Below the pieces are notes generated by a model, which did not search any database, had not been told where the DNA came from, and saw nothing but the letters and a program-made list of their open reading frames with translations. Position numbers and translations under genes: made by a program. A stretch of DNA of 64,000 bases from Notospermus geniculatus (Eukaryota; Nemertea; Pilidiophora; Heteronemertea; Lineidae): the NCBI GenBank assembly GCA_002633025.1, contig NMRB01000239.1, positions 289,396 through 353,395 of the forward strand, read 5' to 3'. Below are positions 1-11,155 of the stretch, piece after piece. Numbering within the stretch: the stretch's first letter is position 1; each line of letters opens with the position of its first letter.

Positions 1-425
1 GTTGTCTTGATGAAGTTGTCAACAACGGCGGGTAACACGGACAGAATACTGAACAGTTACTCCTGGGTCGTGGAGGGGATAGCGGGATGGAAGACTGATC
101 CTCCTGGCTAGGTATGAAACGTACGGGTCTCCGGCGATCTGTAAAGGGCACCGCAGACTGGCGATTTTTCGAGCGATTTTCTAGGCAACCGGCCTTGCGA
201 CCACAGAGGCGACTGAACATATTTTTAGTTTTTTTAGTTTTTGTTGACTCGTTTGCGACAAATGCTTCTTTGGAAGATCAGTGATGTCGTGGATAACATC
301 ACTGGTTGACCTCAAAGGTAATTATTGCAGGCGACGTAGTAGTCGCCCCTATTTTAGTCGCCCCTATTTTAGTCGCCAGTGTGCGGAGCCCTTAAGACGT
401 TTTTGACATTCAGGGCAGGCCATGT

Positions 426-521
426 GTGTTTTGACGCGAGTGAAAAACTGCTCGCCTGAAAACAATAGAAAACTCTATTGTTCTCAGGCGAGCAGTTTTT
501 CACTTGTTTCAAAACGCATGG
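426..521. repeat. Near-perfect hairpin of about 95 bp
   Basis: The left arm (TTTTGACGCGAGTGAAAAAC, continuing through CTCGCCTGA) is repeated as its reverse complement after a very short loop. The core CTGCTCGCCTGA...TCAGGCGAGCAG is exact. It looks like a small inverted-repeat transposon (MITE) or its remnant. No other copy was noticed. Confidence 0.7.
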
Positions 522-714
522 TTTGATGGGGTCATCAGAAAACTCCCCTAGCAAGCCATTTTTTTTTCTTACCTGTCTGTATGGTAATATTTTGTGATGT
601 CAATGTGTGCGGCCGAGGCGACGGCGAAGTTACTACTCCCTGTGTCAACGAGGACATTCAACTGAAAGGAGGGGAGAAGAGAGATGACTCTTAATTAGCA
701 ATTCGCAATTGTTG

Positions 715-945
715 GTTTCCTTAAGGCACAACACACCGGGTGATATCGCAAGTGATCTTATTGCCAGTGTGAGCAAAAATCGGCTGTTGACGCCAGGTGT
801 GCGCTGGACAGCGATGCGTGGAATCCTCTCGCCAGCGATCATTACCTGATGTCAAACAATACCAGAGCCGATAATGCCTCTGCTGCGGTGGCTGGCGAGA
901 AGATCAGTGGCGATCACCTGGTGTGCTGCTGGTTTTATGGCTTAT
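715..945. repeat. MITE family with CACACCAGGCGATATC-type ends (copy 1 of 3)
   Basis: The ends read about CACACCGGGTGATATCGCAA on the left and GATCACCTGGTGTGCTGCTG on the right, so they are inverted repeats. The interior (TTGACGCCAGGTGTG, AATCCTCTCGCCAGCGAT) is shared with copies at about 13350-13590 and 24995-25225. Confidence 0.65.
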
Positions 946-1849
946 GATGAGGCCAATGACACAAACGACTGCCCATAGCTTTCTACGGTTCTCTATGGGC
1001 GACGGTTTTGCCCAAGTTGCACGAGAAAACTCTCACATGGGGGACCATCAAACTAACAGGAAGATTCCAGTCCATCTGAGCTGAACTATCTTTAATTATC
1101 TTATCAGACTTGCCCCTTGAGCTTATCATAACACTGACCTAATCTCAAGTACCGTATATCAGTTATCTACAAAATTGACTAAAAAACTCCAATCAATCAC
1201 TGATGTGCACGAAGACTTCGTAGTTTCATTTTGTTTTTGCGGTCATGTCACAGGTGTTGCTCAAATTACCCGACCTCATAAAACCAACGACTCCCAACTG
1301 ACATGACTGATATGACCAGGCTGGTGTGGCCAGGCTTATTGAGTTCATCTACGGAAAATTTGCGCCACAGATGTTCAATTCGATCCATGAATTTACTTTA
1401 TCGGAAAAGCTGTAGCCAGTTGATTTCAGTTCAAACCACACGCTGATGTTGCGGGAAGTCATTGGCTGAGTTTTAACCCTCTGAGTGCCATGGATGGGCA
1501 ATTTCGTGAAATAAATCCTGAAATCTTACAGGAACCCTGTCAAATAGGTATTCATTGGAAAGTACTCACTGAGAGCTTTCCAATGAATATCTATGTGATA
1601 GGTTTCGGGTCTCTTTCAAGATTTCTAACGTATTCCACTGCGACAAATTTGGCCTCCACAGTGAAAGGGTTAAACATCTATTTTCCAATCAATGAAGTTG
1701 CAGATTTGGAGGATACAGTAGCAGGATTTAGCAGTAGGATAGGAGGCACTAGCCTTCGCTATGGAAAAATAGAAATTTTCATTTAGAGATACAGAAATTT
1801 GTGGATATTGCCAAAAATTCTTCTTCTGCATTTCATGCAATTTAAATAC

Positions 1850-2219
1850 ATTGGAACCTCTCTATGAAGGACACCTTCGGGACTGACAGATGGTGTCCTT
1901 AACTGAAAGGTGTCCTGATTACAGAGGTTCATTGAAATGACTAGAAATGGCCAGTTTGGGACTGAACTTTGGTGTCCTTAATAGAGAGGTGTCCTCCTGG
2001 CAGAGGTGTCCGCTAAGGGAGGTTCACTGTACATGTACCGGGTACATGTATGTACACTGGAACCCTTCTATTGAGGACACCACTGATGCTGCCCGTGCTG
2101 TCCTTAATTGAGAGGTGTCCTAAATACAGTGGTCAAAATTCTGACATGACCACTTTGGGACTGAATTCTGCCGTCCATAACAAAGAGGTGTCCGCTAAGG
2201 AAGGTTCTAATGTACGTAC
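1850..2219. repeat. GGTGTCC tandem-like repeats
   Basis: Degenerate units contain GAGGACACC, GGTGTCCTTAA and GAGAGGTGTCC, spaced 50-80 bp. Similar single units recur at 10065-10215 and 22015-22160. The array ends at the splice donor of the BACE-like exon (2219/2220), so it forms the start of that intron. Confidence 0.6.
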
Positions 2220-2483
2220 CTTCTGTGGAGGTGTCCCGATACCAACTTCGATGAAGTATCCCTGTCCAGGTTTCCCGTTTAAGTTATCCTCTTGCTGTGC
2301 GTAAAATCGCTGGCTCCTCCTTGTCCTCACGGCCTTGTTGACAAGGCTTTGCGACCGCAACAGACGAAGTCGGATGACCTCGCCGAGGGTCAAAGTTATA
2401 AGTAACGTTAAGATGAAGATGTTACACAGAAATTTAGTCCGTAAACACGTGTGTAATTTTGTGAGAATGGAAGAAGTCATCAT
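2220..2483 (-). CDS. BACE-like aspartic protease, first coding exon only
   Basis: Read on the minus strand, this exon gives a short N-region, a hydrophobic signal segment (FILTLLITLTLG), a basic propeptide (RTRRSQRF) and then DNLNGKPGQGYFIEVGIGTP. That end matches the start of the mature catalytic domain of beta-secretases, where DNL(R/N)GK(S/P)GQGYY precedes the first Asp-Thr-Gly loop. The exon ends at PPQK followed by the donor GTACGT in phase 0, where vertebrate BACE exon 1 also ends. ATG codons are at 2504, 2483 and 2480 (minus-strand start positions); I chose 2483 because it places the hydrophobic core as a normal signal peptide. The catalytic DTG motifs would be in later exons, off the left edge. 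BACE proteins are type I membrane aspartyl proteases of the secretory and endosomal route. BACE1 and BACE2 cannot be told apart from this exon. Confidence 0.78.
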
Positions 2484-2540
2484 GGACACTGGATGTCCGG
2501 GCATGCCAGTGTCAATTTCAAGTCCTAGTCTAGCACCCAA

Positions 2541-4255
2541 ATCTTAACTCTGTGTGCTATGTTCTCCTTATCACGTCATGTTTTTTCGTGGCATTCTCCT
2601 CCTGAAAATACAAACATTGAGTTTTTTCAGCACATATATCACGACAGATCCTGACTATAAAGTGAAGCATTTCGCTCTGTATGGAGATGATATTCAGAAA
2701 AAAATTGAATTATCAAAACCCATAGATATGCCAGAAAACATATGCGCCAGGAGGCTGACTTTATGCAATTAGTTCTAGCGAGTTCATCGCTAGGAAAAAC
2801 GCTGGCGATCAGAGACTAAGCGTCGTCCCATGTGGAATAACTAACGAACGGTAATCGAGTTATCGATGCCCGACAGTAGTTCTACTGGCATGCAGGTTGC
2901 ATGGTTTTTTGCAGAGTGTGTTGCAGGGAAAAGATGGGAATTTAGCCACTCTGCGTTCAGTCCTCACTCCAGCCTACTTCATGTACACTCGGCCCCAGTG
3001 TGTATCCGACGTCCCGGTCTCCTACACACTGGCACTTTTGGGGCTCAAAAGCCGGTAACACCACTAGATGGCACTCCACTGGGCTCCAGCCAATCACCGC
3101 GCTTTCTCACTCATAATTCCCGCGGAAATTACTTCCAGGAAAAACCCAACCACCTCGTCCCCAGGGGTATAGTTCGCTCAGACAACCTTGGACCACTCGC
3201 CATATTGTCAGAAAGCGAGCGAGGTTGGGAAAACCCAAGGACCCGTGCTGCCACCACGCGGTCTTCACGAGTGTTAATCGCTAAAAGAGCCAGACGCGGA
3301 GTGTGATTTACCGAAGGGGTGAGCCCGTAGCATCTCGCCAAGCGAGACTAACTTCATGTGATAGACACAGAAATTCTCTTTCCGGTGCAGAGCAGAGGTT
3401 TTCACGGGTACTCTGGTTTTCTCCCACTCACTGGACATAGTTCAACAATTGTTCCACAGGCCTATGATACTTTACTTGACAGCTTTGTGCCAAATATACC
3501 ATTCTTGCCTCTGTACTGTGGACAACATTGGATTAATCATAAGTACAGCAGGAGGAAACCAGTGTGCCCGGAAAACCTGCGCGGTCGAACCTGAACCTCC
3601 AGAGGTGACAGGCACTGGTGTTTCTACTACACCACTATGACACGTGACACGAAATACAAACGGTGTAACATCTGCCTTTATTTCAGTCTGTCAGTGTTTC
3701 ATATACCGGTATGCTAGGCCCACCAGGCCTACCAGCCCGAAATGACCAGGAACTTCCTGGCTTCTTCCTTCCTGGAAGGAAGAAGCCACAAAAATTTCGG
3801 GCCTTTGTAGAAGATCCAACACCATATCCCACGTATAGTTCATTGATTGATAAAGAGCTAACATTAGTAACACATGTCATGTACATGTAGACAACTTTAC
3901 ACAGGCCTATACAATGTATAGTTACGTGTATGAAACCTACTATCTGTCAAATAAATAGGTGGTCCAACGCGAGAAAAAACTTGCCAAAACACCAATAAAT
4001 TTACATAAAATAAATTGAGAATCATATGGAATAGGTAGGAATATTTATATCCTCAGAAATCGGCACTTCCTTAGAAAAAATCCGACCTACCTAAAGCGGT
4101 ATTTGTCACCAGAAATGATCGATTAGTAATGAAAACACACAGTGCTCATCACTCTACACTTTTATCTGTATTGACGTCATAGGAAGTGCAGTAATCCTTG
4201 GGACGAGGTTTGGAAGTAGAAATTTACCTTAACGTACCTCGTTCCTAGGAGCCGN
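2541..4255. other. Upstream region of the BACE-like gene, no exon recognised
   Basis: This lies 5' of the minus-strand BACE-like exon and probably holds its promoter and leader. It is comparatively GC-rich around 2950-3330. A 146-residue plus-strand frame at 2866-3306 has no domain, low complexity and no splice logic, and I do not call it. A small hairpin with CTTCTTCCTTCC/GGAAGGAAGAAG lies near 3760-3790. A single N sits at 4255. Confidence 0.45.
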
Positions 4256-5870
4256 AGAATTTCTGGGGAATAAACCTGAATGGAGTCTCTTTCTTTATAA
4301 ATACGAAGCTTTGGAGGATTTTTTAAATTTTATTTTTGGTATTTAGGATGTCTTCTCTCCCAAAGGATATTTCTTTCTTTGGGTAACAGCAGGGGCGGCT
4401 CTAGGATTTTGGCAACGGGGGTTCAGCACCGACAAATGGAATGATTTGGAATATACAAATAAGTATGGAATATGCAATGAAAAAAGGATTAGAGCATGTA
4501 TCGTAAGCCACTTACGGTGCTGCTACTCATTTCATTCAACGAGTCAAAGCGGCCCTCGCCCCGACGGGGGGTGTGGGGCCTCCCCCAGGAAAATTTGAAA
4601 ATACATACTCTATAGATGCAGTGAGACGCGTTCTGGGGCATTTTCCTTTGACGTTTTGTTCCTAAAAACCACATCCGAAATAAGTGCAAACATAGATCAA
4701 AGATTTCTGGCTGACGTTGACATCAAAACACTGACTCGTTTCGGTGCATGGGGGAGGGACCATAAGGCTCTGAGGGTGGTTACAAAGGGGGCAGAATACT
4801 TGTACTAGGCAATTGGTCCTTTAGCAATCGGCCCTGTCCTCCTCAACGCGTTGTTTTGTTGAATGTGAGGACACTGTTCGCCAAAGGGGAAGGGGGTTCG
4901 CACCCCCCTCCCCGACCCTCTGGAGCTGGGTAGTGGGGGCCGGGATTACATAGGCCTTCGATTGGATGCTATCAACAATGCCGTGGGAACACCACCTTTG
5001 TACAGTATATCCTCCGAACTCTTCTTTAAACCAGAAATGCTTTTTTTAAATGGTCACCGCCGCCGCCAAGGGGGTATCGACCCCCCCCGAACCCCTCTGC
5101 AGGGGGGTTCGGGGGGGGTCGATACCCCCTTGGCGGATCCAACTGTGTAACAGGGAGGATGTTTACAACTGAGAGCCACTTAACCTCTCATAAAAATGCC
5201 TCCAGAATCTTTTACTCCTGACATAGGCCGATGGTCCATGGGGAGGGGGGAGGAGGGGGTCCCATGGCTCAACTTTGATAGCATCCAATCGAAAGTCTAT
5301 GTAATCCACGACGTAACCAGAGTCATGGGCGTCTCCAGGGGGTCGGGGGGGGGGGGTGCGAACCCCCTTCCCCTTTGGCGAACAGTGCCCTCACATTCAA
5401 AACAACGCGTTGAGGAGGACAGGGCCGATTGCTAAATGACCAATTGCCTATAGTACAACTATTCTGCCCCCTTTGTAACCACCCTCAGAGCCTTATGGTC
5501 CCTCCACCGCCGAAATGAGTCAGTGCTAACCACAGATCAAAGATTTCTGGGTCAAAACACTGATTTCGGATGTGGTTGCTAGGAACAAAACGTCAAAGGA
5601 AAATGCCCCAGAACGCGTCTCACTGCATCAATGTATTTTCAAATTTTCCTGGGGGAGGCCCCCACACCCCCCGTCGGGGCGAGGGCCGCTTTGACTCGTT
5701 GCCAAAATCTTAGATCCGCCCTTGCTGTTACCCAAAGAAAGAAACATCCTTTGGCAGAGAAGACATCCTAAATACCAAAAATTAAACAAAATATCCTCCA
5801 AAGCTTCGTATTTATAAAAGAAAGGGACTCCACCATGTCCACAGGTTTATACCCCTACTGTAGAAATTCT
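4256..5870. mobile_element. 1.6 kb foldback element with a G/C-rich central palindrome
   Basis: The two arms (about 4256-4985 and 5265-5870) are long reverse complements. For example, AGCTTTGGAGGATTTT on the left pairs with CAAAGCTTCGTATTTATAAA on the right, and GATTGGATGCTATCAA at 4958 pairs with GATAGCATCCAATC at 5278. The ends are AGAATTTCT and AGAAATTCT. The centre carries a second palindrome at 5063-5136 made of C-runs and G-runs. No transposase is encoded, so it is non-autonomous. The left end abuts the single N at 4255. Confidence 0.8.
5063..5136. repeat. 74 bp C8/G8 palindrome inside the foldback element
   Basis: CCGCCAAGGGGGTATCGACC runs into a C-run and GAACCCC, then mirrors through CTGCAG at about 5098-5103 back to CCCCCTTGGCGG. 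The two sides are nearly perfect reverse complements. Confidence 0.85.
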
Positions 5871-6117
5871 TAAGTCCATCTAAACAAACGCATGTGCTTA
5901 TCTATTTTTACCGCTCGAAATTCCACGGCTGACGTCATCATGGGTTCCCCAGAGCTATTTATAGCGGGCCATGTGCTTTTCTAAAAATAGTACATTGCCG
6001 CCATGACACCTCCTCGAAACACTCTTGATCTAGCCAGACCCGTAGAACTTCGTTGAGTCTGCAGCGAGAGAGTGCGATCAGTTCCTTTTTCTGCCAAACA
6101 GCATCTTCTCACAATTT

Positions 6118-6286
6118 ACTGCCGCCAGAGGCCACCACCAGTTAACAGGCCTAGTACGTCACGAAATTTGACGTCACAGAGAAGAAATGCGCGCCACAAC
6201 GTCATCCATAATGACGTTGTGGCGCGTCTTTGACGTCAAATTTTGTGACGGCCTCACAACAGGCGGCCTCTAACGGCAGTAAAGTC
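6118..6286. mobile_element. MITE with CTGCCGTTAGAGGCC ends (copy 1 of 3)
   Basis: The left end CTGCCGCCAGAGGCCACCAC pairs with GGCGGCCTCTAACGGCAG at the right, with inner arms ACGTCACGAAATTTGACGTC and GACGTCAAATTTTGTGACG. Related copies are at 30377-30566 and 49909-50217. All three are flanked on one side by a GGGAGAC or GTCTCCC word. No coding content. Confidence 0.75.
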
Positions 6287-6616
6287 TCCCATTCCCCCAG
6301 GACAATGAGAAACCCAAATAACTTTTTACCCCGATAGGTCGCGTTGCGAGCGGTGCGGCCGAAGACGTCAAAAACAGATCGCAGCAATGCAATGACGCCG
6401 CGTCACGACGCCTTTGACGCAGTGCAACACGGAGAGACATCGATAAAGGTGCAACCGCTCACAGCGCCACCGAGCGGCGGATGTTCTGCAGGTTCGTTTG
6501 CGTCGTGGAAACGATGAAAACATATAATTATTTCGAATCAGAAGACAACCAATCAGAAGACCACGACATTCACCCCTTCAGCATGAACGACGAAATGTTA
6601 ACACCAAGCGCACATT

Positions 6617-6733
6617 TGCGGCAAAACTCAATGCGGTAGGGGTGTTCTTAAAGTCGACTGACCCAACGCTGTAGACTCGTCATTCAGCCGCGTCAGTCGA
6701 TTTAAAAAACACCCCTACCGCATTGAGTTCTGC
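6617..6733. repeat. Inverted repeat of about 115 bp
   Basis: AACTCAATGCGGTAGGGGTG with its GTCGACTGAC extension is mirrored by GTCAGTCGATTTAAAAAACACCCCTACCGCATTGAGTTC, with a short loop around GTAGACTCGTCATTC. It is probably a solitary MITE. Confidence 0.75.
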
Positions 6734-7488
6734 TGCAAATGTTCGGGCACAACCTTGGCAGCACGGGTCTTGCTAGTATTAACGTTAAAAAGCCATCTCT
6801 TCCATTTGTTCCAAGGCCAGCGTAAGACCGGAAGTGTGTTTGCTTTCAATGCGATTTTCCCCGATATTCGGCGTCTTTTCCAAGGTCAAATGTCGAGCTA
6901 GTCCAATATTATGACATGGTATTTTCAAGAAGGGACTGCAGATCTTAAACTGCCTCGATCTCGATTTGGCCAGCCTTATTTGAAACTGACAGTGAGTAAA
7001 TACGGATCTGTCTTGCCTCTTGCTGTCCCCTCATCACCATCCAACGTAAGGACACTCGCTAATGGCACATCTCATGTTTGAACAAGCCGAGACTTCACGA
7101 GTTATTAAACCAACTTCATTTCGCCAGTTATAACGTCCTTCACTTGATCTAAAATATAATCTTGAAATTCACAGCGAGTATAGCATAATGTGTGAAGTGG
7201 AACACCGTCTGTACTAAGAGAACATTTTAAAACCATGACTCGCGTACATATATAGTGCACTTGAGCGACCGTATAAACGTGAGTCTTCGTGGCTTTTCAT
7301 GATCTCAGAAACGGGAAGAAACAGAACGAAACGGAACTCAACATCATAGAAATAAACCAATCAACGGCGAAGACCACGAAAAAAAGAGTACAACCGCACA
7401 TAGCGCCTCCAAGTGGCGGTAGTTCCCGACGACAAGTCCCACAGGACAATGCCCCCAATGACAACAACCCGTGGACAATGGGAGACCT

Positions 7489-8042
7489 TAAGGCCCATTT
7501 AGACGATCATACTTTTGTTCAAATTTTCATCATACATTTGTATGACGATGTTCGCACTTGTTCAAGGAACTTGTTGACACCATAGGACTTTTGTCCAAGG
7601 TTGTTCATGAATGTTCCGGAAAATTTGGAGGGAAATCACTTTTCCATCATGGACTCCCACAGAAGGTTGCTCTCTGTTGGAGCTGCAACCCACGTTATCA
7701 GATTAATTATTCTGCGTAGGGTGAGAAGGAGATTGAGAGCACCACATGTGAGGGTTAAGCAATGGATCCAGAGGAGAGGGATTTTGGGGGCGTATCATTC
7801 GCTTGTGAAGGAACAGAGGGCCGAAGACCAGTCAGCCTACAAAAACTTTCTGAGGATGGATGTCGCATCCTTTGAGAAACTCCTAATAAAGGCCGTGACC
7901 CGAAATATCATGTGACGTAAAACTGTTATCTGATTGGTTAGAGCTTGAACAACCTTGAACATTTGTCCAAATTAATGTGCATGTTCGAACATCATCCAAC
8001 ATGTTCGCGCTTGTTCGCACTTGTTCGCAGATGTTCAAATTC
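7489..8042 (+). mobile_element. Truncated PIF/Harbinger-type element
   Basis: The left end (AGGCCCATTTAGACGATCAT then TTTGTTCAAATTTTCATCAT) is related to the complete Harbinger-like MITE at 27838-28299, which begins AAAGGCCTGTCTACACGATC. The interior carries the N-terminal part of a Harbinger-type transposase (7601-7915). The matching right end is missing: the sequence stops at the single N at 8043, where duplicated block A begins. Confidence 0.6.
7601..7915 (+). pseudogene. Harbinger transposase N-terminal fragment
   Basis: The 104-residue frame contains an Arg-rich stretch, then VKQWIQRRGILGAYHSLVKE, then YKNFLRMDVASFEKLL. This matches the conserved start of PIF/Harbinger (HARBI1-like) nucleases, where W..RR...G.YH.L..EL is followed by F..FLRM....F..LL. 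The frame ends soon after, and the DDE nuclease domain with its catalytic acidic residues is absent, so the protein could not be active. Family proteins are normally about 350 residues. Assignment is by motif recall; a protein search would settle it. Confidence 0.6.
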
Positions 8043-8043
8043 N

Positions 8044-8147
8044 CGTGACGTCATTAACGGTTGCATGATTCTCATTATCTGATGTATCCCTGCCTCGTGA
8101 CTCTGCATTCATCATCCAGATACCAACAGGGGAGGGATGAAACATGG
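8044..8147 (-). pseudogene. Truncated LamG-like exon (block A)
   Basis: Read on the minus strand, this encodes the opening of the LamG-like domain that is complete at 18324-18895, from HPSPVGIWMMN through NENHATVNDV. It stops at the N at 8043, where the A/B similarity ends. More than 150 residues of the domain seen in block B are missing. It could not fold as a jellyroll domain unless the remainder lies beyond an assembly error. Confidence 0.7.
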
Positions 8148-8679
8148 CTGTAACGGTCAAAACTGGATGTGATAAACAACCCCTGCTCATATTTTTCTCG
8201 ATCAGACACGAATATCGTAAAATATAACAACAGCATGGGAGCCGCATCCTCGAAGCGAGAAATGATGTTGGACGCCAGACGCCATCTTGGAAACTTGGCT
8301 TCTTCGGGGAATACCTGCCGCTGATACGTCATCACTGCAGATTCGTATTCTGATTGGACGTATTCCGACGAATCACAGCCAGAATCAAGAGGGCGACAGT
8401 AGTCTCTTAAATCGTCAGATGTAGACTACTCTGTGTGGTCTAGGCCGCTGACTGATTACTCGTGTCAGCGCCACCGTCGGACGGCCAGGGAACCAGGCTA
8501 GTCCCTCTCAGTCTGATCTTGGTGTACGCCCCCGTGTACGCCTATTGTTGTTCGACGTGAGGGTCCACTAAAGGTCCGGCCGTGTTTGCACTCTGTGTGT
8601 TTGAGTCGCTGAATTGCCAGGTAATGCAGACACATCGGTATCAACCCCACGAATGGTCCTGCAAAAGCCTGGCAAGGGG

Positions 8680-8800
8680 TACAGTGGACCTTTATTCACA
8701 AAGCCTCCGTCCGCAGGCCGTGCGGGCACCGCAGGCAGACTGGTGCTCTAACCTTTCCCTTGCTTGCAAAGGGACTGGAGCGCAGCACCAGTCAGCGTAG
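8680..8800. repeat. Short inverted-repeat sequence, also at 19440-19555
   Basis: GCAGACTGGTGCTCTAACC is mirrored by GACTGGAGCGCAGCACCAGTC, and TTCCCTTGC/GCAAAGGGA forms an inner stem. The block B copy at 19440-19555 is almost identical. Confidence 0.5.
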
Positions 8801-9029
8801 GGCCTAACGGTTGTATCCTCTTGGGGAAACTGTGAATAAAATGTCCCTGGAGCGGCATCATGCAATTAAACCTAGTTTGATATAAGTTGAAAAGTGTGCG
8901 GCCAGACATAGGCCTACATAACAGAGGAATACGCTTTATATGTATAAGTACGCGCTGTGAACGCCATAACTTCCCTATGACGAGTGCGCGAATGCGAATA
9001 ATTTGCACGAATGTTTGCCTCGGGTTTCA

Positions 9030-9135
9030 AAACTTACCTAGATTGGTTCCCGTCTTTGCCGCTCCAGTCCCATGGCGCTCATTCCAAAAACGGACAGTAG
9101 CGGCGTGGAAGTCGAGCGGTAAAGACGGGAATCAA
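9030..9135. repeat. GGTTCCCGTCTTTGCCGCTCC-type inverted repeat
   Basis: ATTGGTTCCCGTCTTTGCCG is mirrored by CGGTAAAGACGGGAATCAAT. Further members of this family are at 21475-21575 (block B equivalent), 10519-10623 and 22473-22577. It is a small MITE family. Confidence 0.65.
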
Positions 9136-9329
9136 TCGAAAAACTTACCATTTATTAGGCCTACTTTCCATCCCATCTGATAAAACGTTCCCATAAATGA
9201 AACAAAAACGACGAATCGCATTATTTCTTCTTAATCCGTGTCGAATAATAACAAAAAAAAGTGAACTCCGCCATTTTCCCGCGATGCCCTGACAACTGAG
9301 ACAAAAGTGACGTCATGACGTCTTTGGGC

Positions 9330-9636
9330 CATCTTCGATAATCGAAGGCCAATCTGCTCTCCACTGCGTTACAACGCACATCACCCTTCGAGAAATTGAC
9401 CGGTCCGCGGCGTATCTGCCGCCTCGAGAAGAAGAGGCCAATCAGAATCGGTGTTGTAAAATTTGAATCGTGGTACAAAGAGTGGTAGCCGAAGACACGA
9501 TATAAACTGCAATATGATTGGTCGACCGGTAAAGTTGGCATTGTGCCAAGATACGCCGCCGACTGGTCTATTTCTCGAAGGGTGATGTGCGATGTAACGT
9601 AGTGGTGAGCAGATCGGCCTTCGATCATCGAAGATG
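9330..9636. mobile_element. 307 bp MITE with 8 bp target duplication, block A only
   Basis: The ends CATCTTCGATAATCGAAGGC and GGCCTTCGATCATCGAAGATG are inverted, with inner stems such as ATCACCCTTCGAGAAATTGA. It is flanked by identical 8 bp CTTTGGGC at 9322-9329 and 9637-9644. Block B at about 21758 has a single CTTTCGGC and no element, an empty site. An 8 bp duplication fits the hAT superfamily. Confidence 0.88.
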
Positions 9637-9644
9637 CTTTGGGC

Positions 9645-10510
9645 AGGATCGATAGCAGCGCCGCCATGCGTCAGGCAGGTTCCTCATTGGTAGGACACTT
9701 CCACGGCAAGATTCAACCGCTGTCTTTGATGCAACCGTATGAAAGCTTTGTCTTACGAACCTATTATTGAAGTAGAATGCAACCACTTTGTGTCGACAGC
9801 CAGCGCCACCTGAGGTGATTGCGTCACTCTCCAATGCCGTAGTTTTGCCTTTCGCCCCACTGTTGGAGAATCACAATACAATGCGCACGTGGATAGCAAG
9901 GAACGAAGGGTTGATCAGCGGTACTTTAATAGCATGTCAATAGAGGTCTCCCTTTACGCGCTAATAGATTTGGGCGAGCTGTATACCATGTACTAGGCCT
10001 GTACCTCTCTCCCGCCCATTGGGGATATTCGAAAATATACGACTAGATTGTATCGTGGAACCTATCTTTCAATGACACCGCTGGTGAATTCTGTCCTTAA
10101 ATGCGAGGTGTCCTGGTTGTAGAGGCCACACTGAACGGAATGGTCAATCCAGGAGTAACCCTCGGTATCCCCGAGCGGAGGTGTCCCCCAGGGGTGCGTC
10201 TTCAGTCCAAGACACCAAAAGACAACCCTGCTAATACCGCTGTAATCGTCACAAATGAGGTCAAAATCAATATACCCCTGCTGTGTTTTCAGAGACAATT
10301 GAATTCAAATTGCACAAAAAATTATTACCAGTATAAAATGAATTGTCAATCGATTTGGATAAATTTTGAAAAATTGACTTTTTCTCCGATAGCCTGAAGA
10401 CATGAAAAACACATCTTCGCCGATAGAGACAAAATATGTAATGCCACTGTCGTGGTCCCCCTCTACACATGCACGATCACTCTAGGCGGACGTTATAAGG
10501 GCGAAGGCCC
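9645..10510. other. Repeat fragments, no gene seen
   Basis: This contains a reverse copy of the GGCGCCGGCTGTCGAC family (about 9784-9960) and a GGTGTCC unit (about 10065-10215). It aligns with block B from about 21760 to 22465. Open frames on both strands are conserved between A and B only because the DNA is duplicated; none shows a domain. Confidence 0.5.
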
Positions 10511-10518
10511 ACCATCCT

Positions 10519-10623
10519 TGGTAGACTGGTTCCCGTCTTTGCTCTCCACCACCGCGGCGATACTGTCGTTGTGGAGCGAGCGCCGCGGGAGCGTAGCGGC
10601 AAAGACGGGAACCAGTCTACAAC
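10519..10623. repeat. Inverted repeat GTAGACTGGTTCCCGTCTTT
   Basis: TGGTAGACTGGTTCCCGTCT is mirrored by AGACGGGAACCAGTCTACAA, with inner GC-rich arms around CACCGCGGCG and CGCCGCGGGAG. The block B copy is at 22473-22577. Confidence 0.8.
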
Positions 10624-11019
10624 CTTGGTATATTGCGTTTGGTTGATACCCACAAAATACTATCCCACAACAAAACCAGTTTATAAGGGCTGTGAACCTG
10701 TACAACCACAAAGCTATTTGCCCTGACTGTAGCCTGACACATCTACACGTTGAAACCAACTACGTCAAACACTAGTTTTCTCCTGGGATTGAAAATGAAG
10801 AAATGCGTCCCCTGGCAGCTCTGACAATATCTGGTCCGTCCGAGTGCCGTGATTTATGACAACACCCCCTCTGGGGGATGGATTTTCATTTCGTAACATG
10901 TTGAATGCGATAAGGCCCGCTGGGTTCAACATAACTGAACGGTAGCCACAAACTTAAAACTCCACTCCGTGTACAACATCTTTAAAGGAGCACGGTATTG
11001 CCACTTTTTCTTAACAGCC

Positions 11020-11155
11020 AAGATACCAAATAGCACAAAATTGACACACAAAATGATAATAAGCAAGAAGTCAATCTCCAGAATTCACGAATTTTCGACC
11101 CCAACCGGGGTCTTTTTCAAGTGGAACTTTACAATCTGAAACTCTGAAAAGCTTA
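11020..11155 (+). mobile_element. SINE-like retroposon with 14 bp target duplication
   Basis: This 136 bp segment contains TTTTCGACCCCAACCGGGGT and is flanked by identical 14 bp TTTTCTTAACAGCC at 11006-11019 and 11156-11169. Block B (about 22970) has a single copy of the flank and no insert. A long direct repeat fits target-primed retroposition. Relatives sit at 36853-37087 (head-to-head dimer), about 39350-39470 and about 53487-53570. Confidence 0.85.

Larger units (their letters stand above)
1..2110. other. Repeat-rich stretch without a recognised gene
   Basis: I see no credible exon here. It holds a hairpin near 426-521, a member of an inverted-repeat family at about 715-940 that recurs at 13.35 and 25.0 kb, and from 1850 onward a family of short units containing GGTGTCC and AGGTGTCC. 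The 98-residue open frame at 1490-1786 has no recognisable motif and is probably chance. The missing later exons of the BACE-like gene are not visible here. Confidence 0.6.

Noticed and set aside
2866-3306. 146-residue open frame, plus strand, near the BACE-like exon
   Set aside because: No domain, biased composition, no splice sites, overlaps a long frame on the other strand. Probably open by chance in GC-rich promoter DNA.
9221-9667. 148-residue minus-strand frame
   Set aside because: It runs through the 307 bp MITE and is absent from block B.
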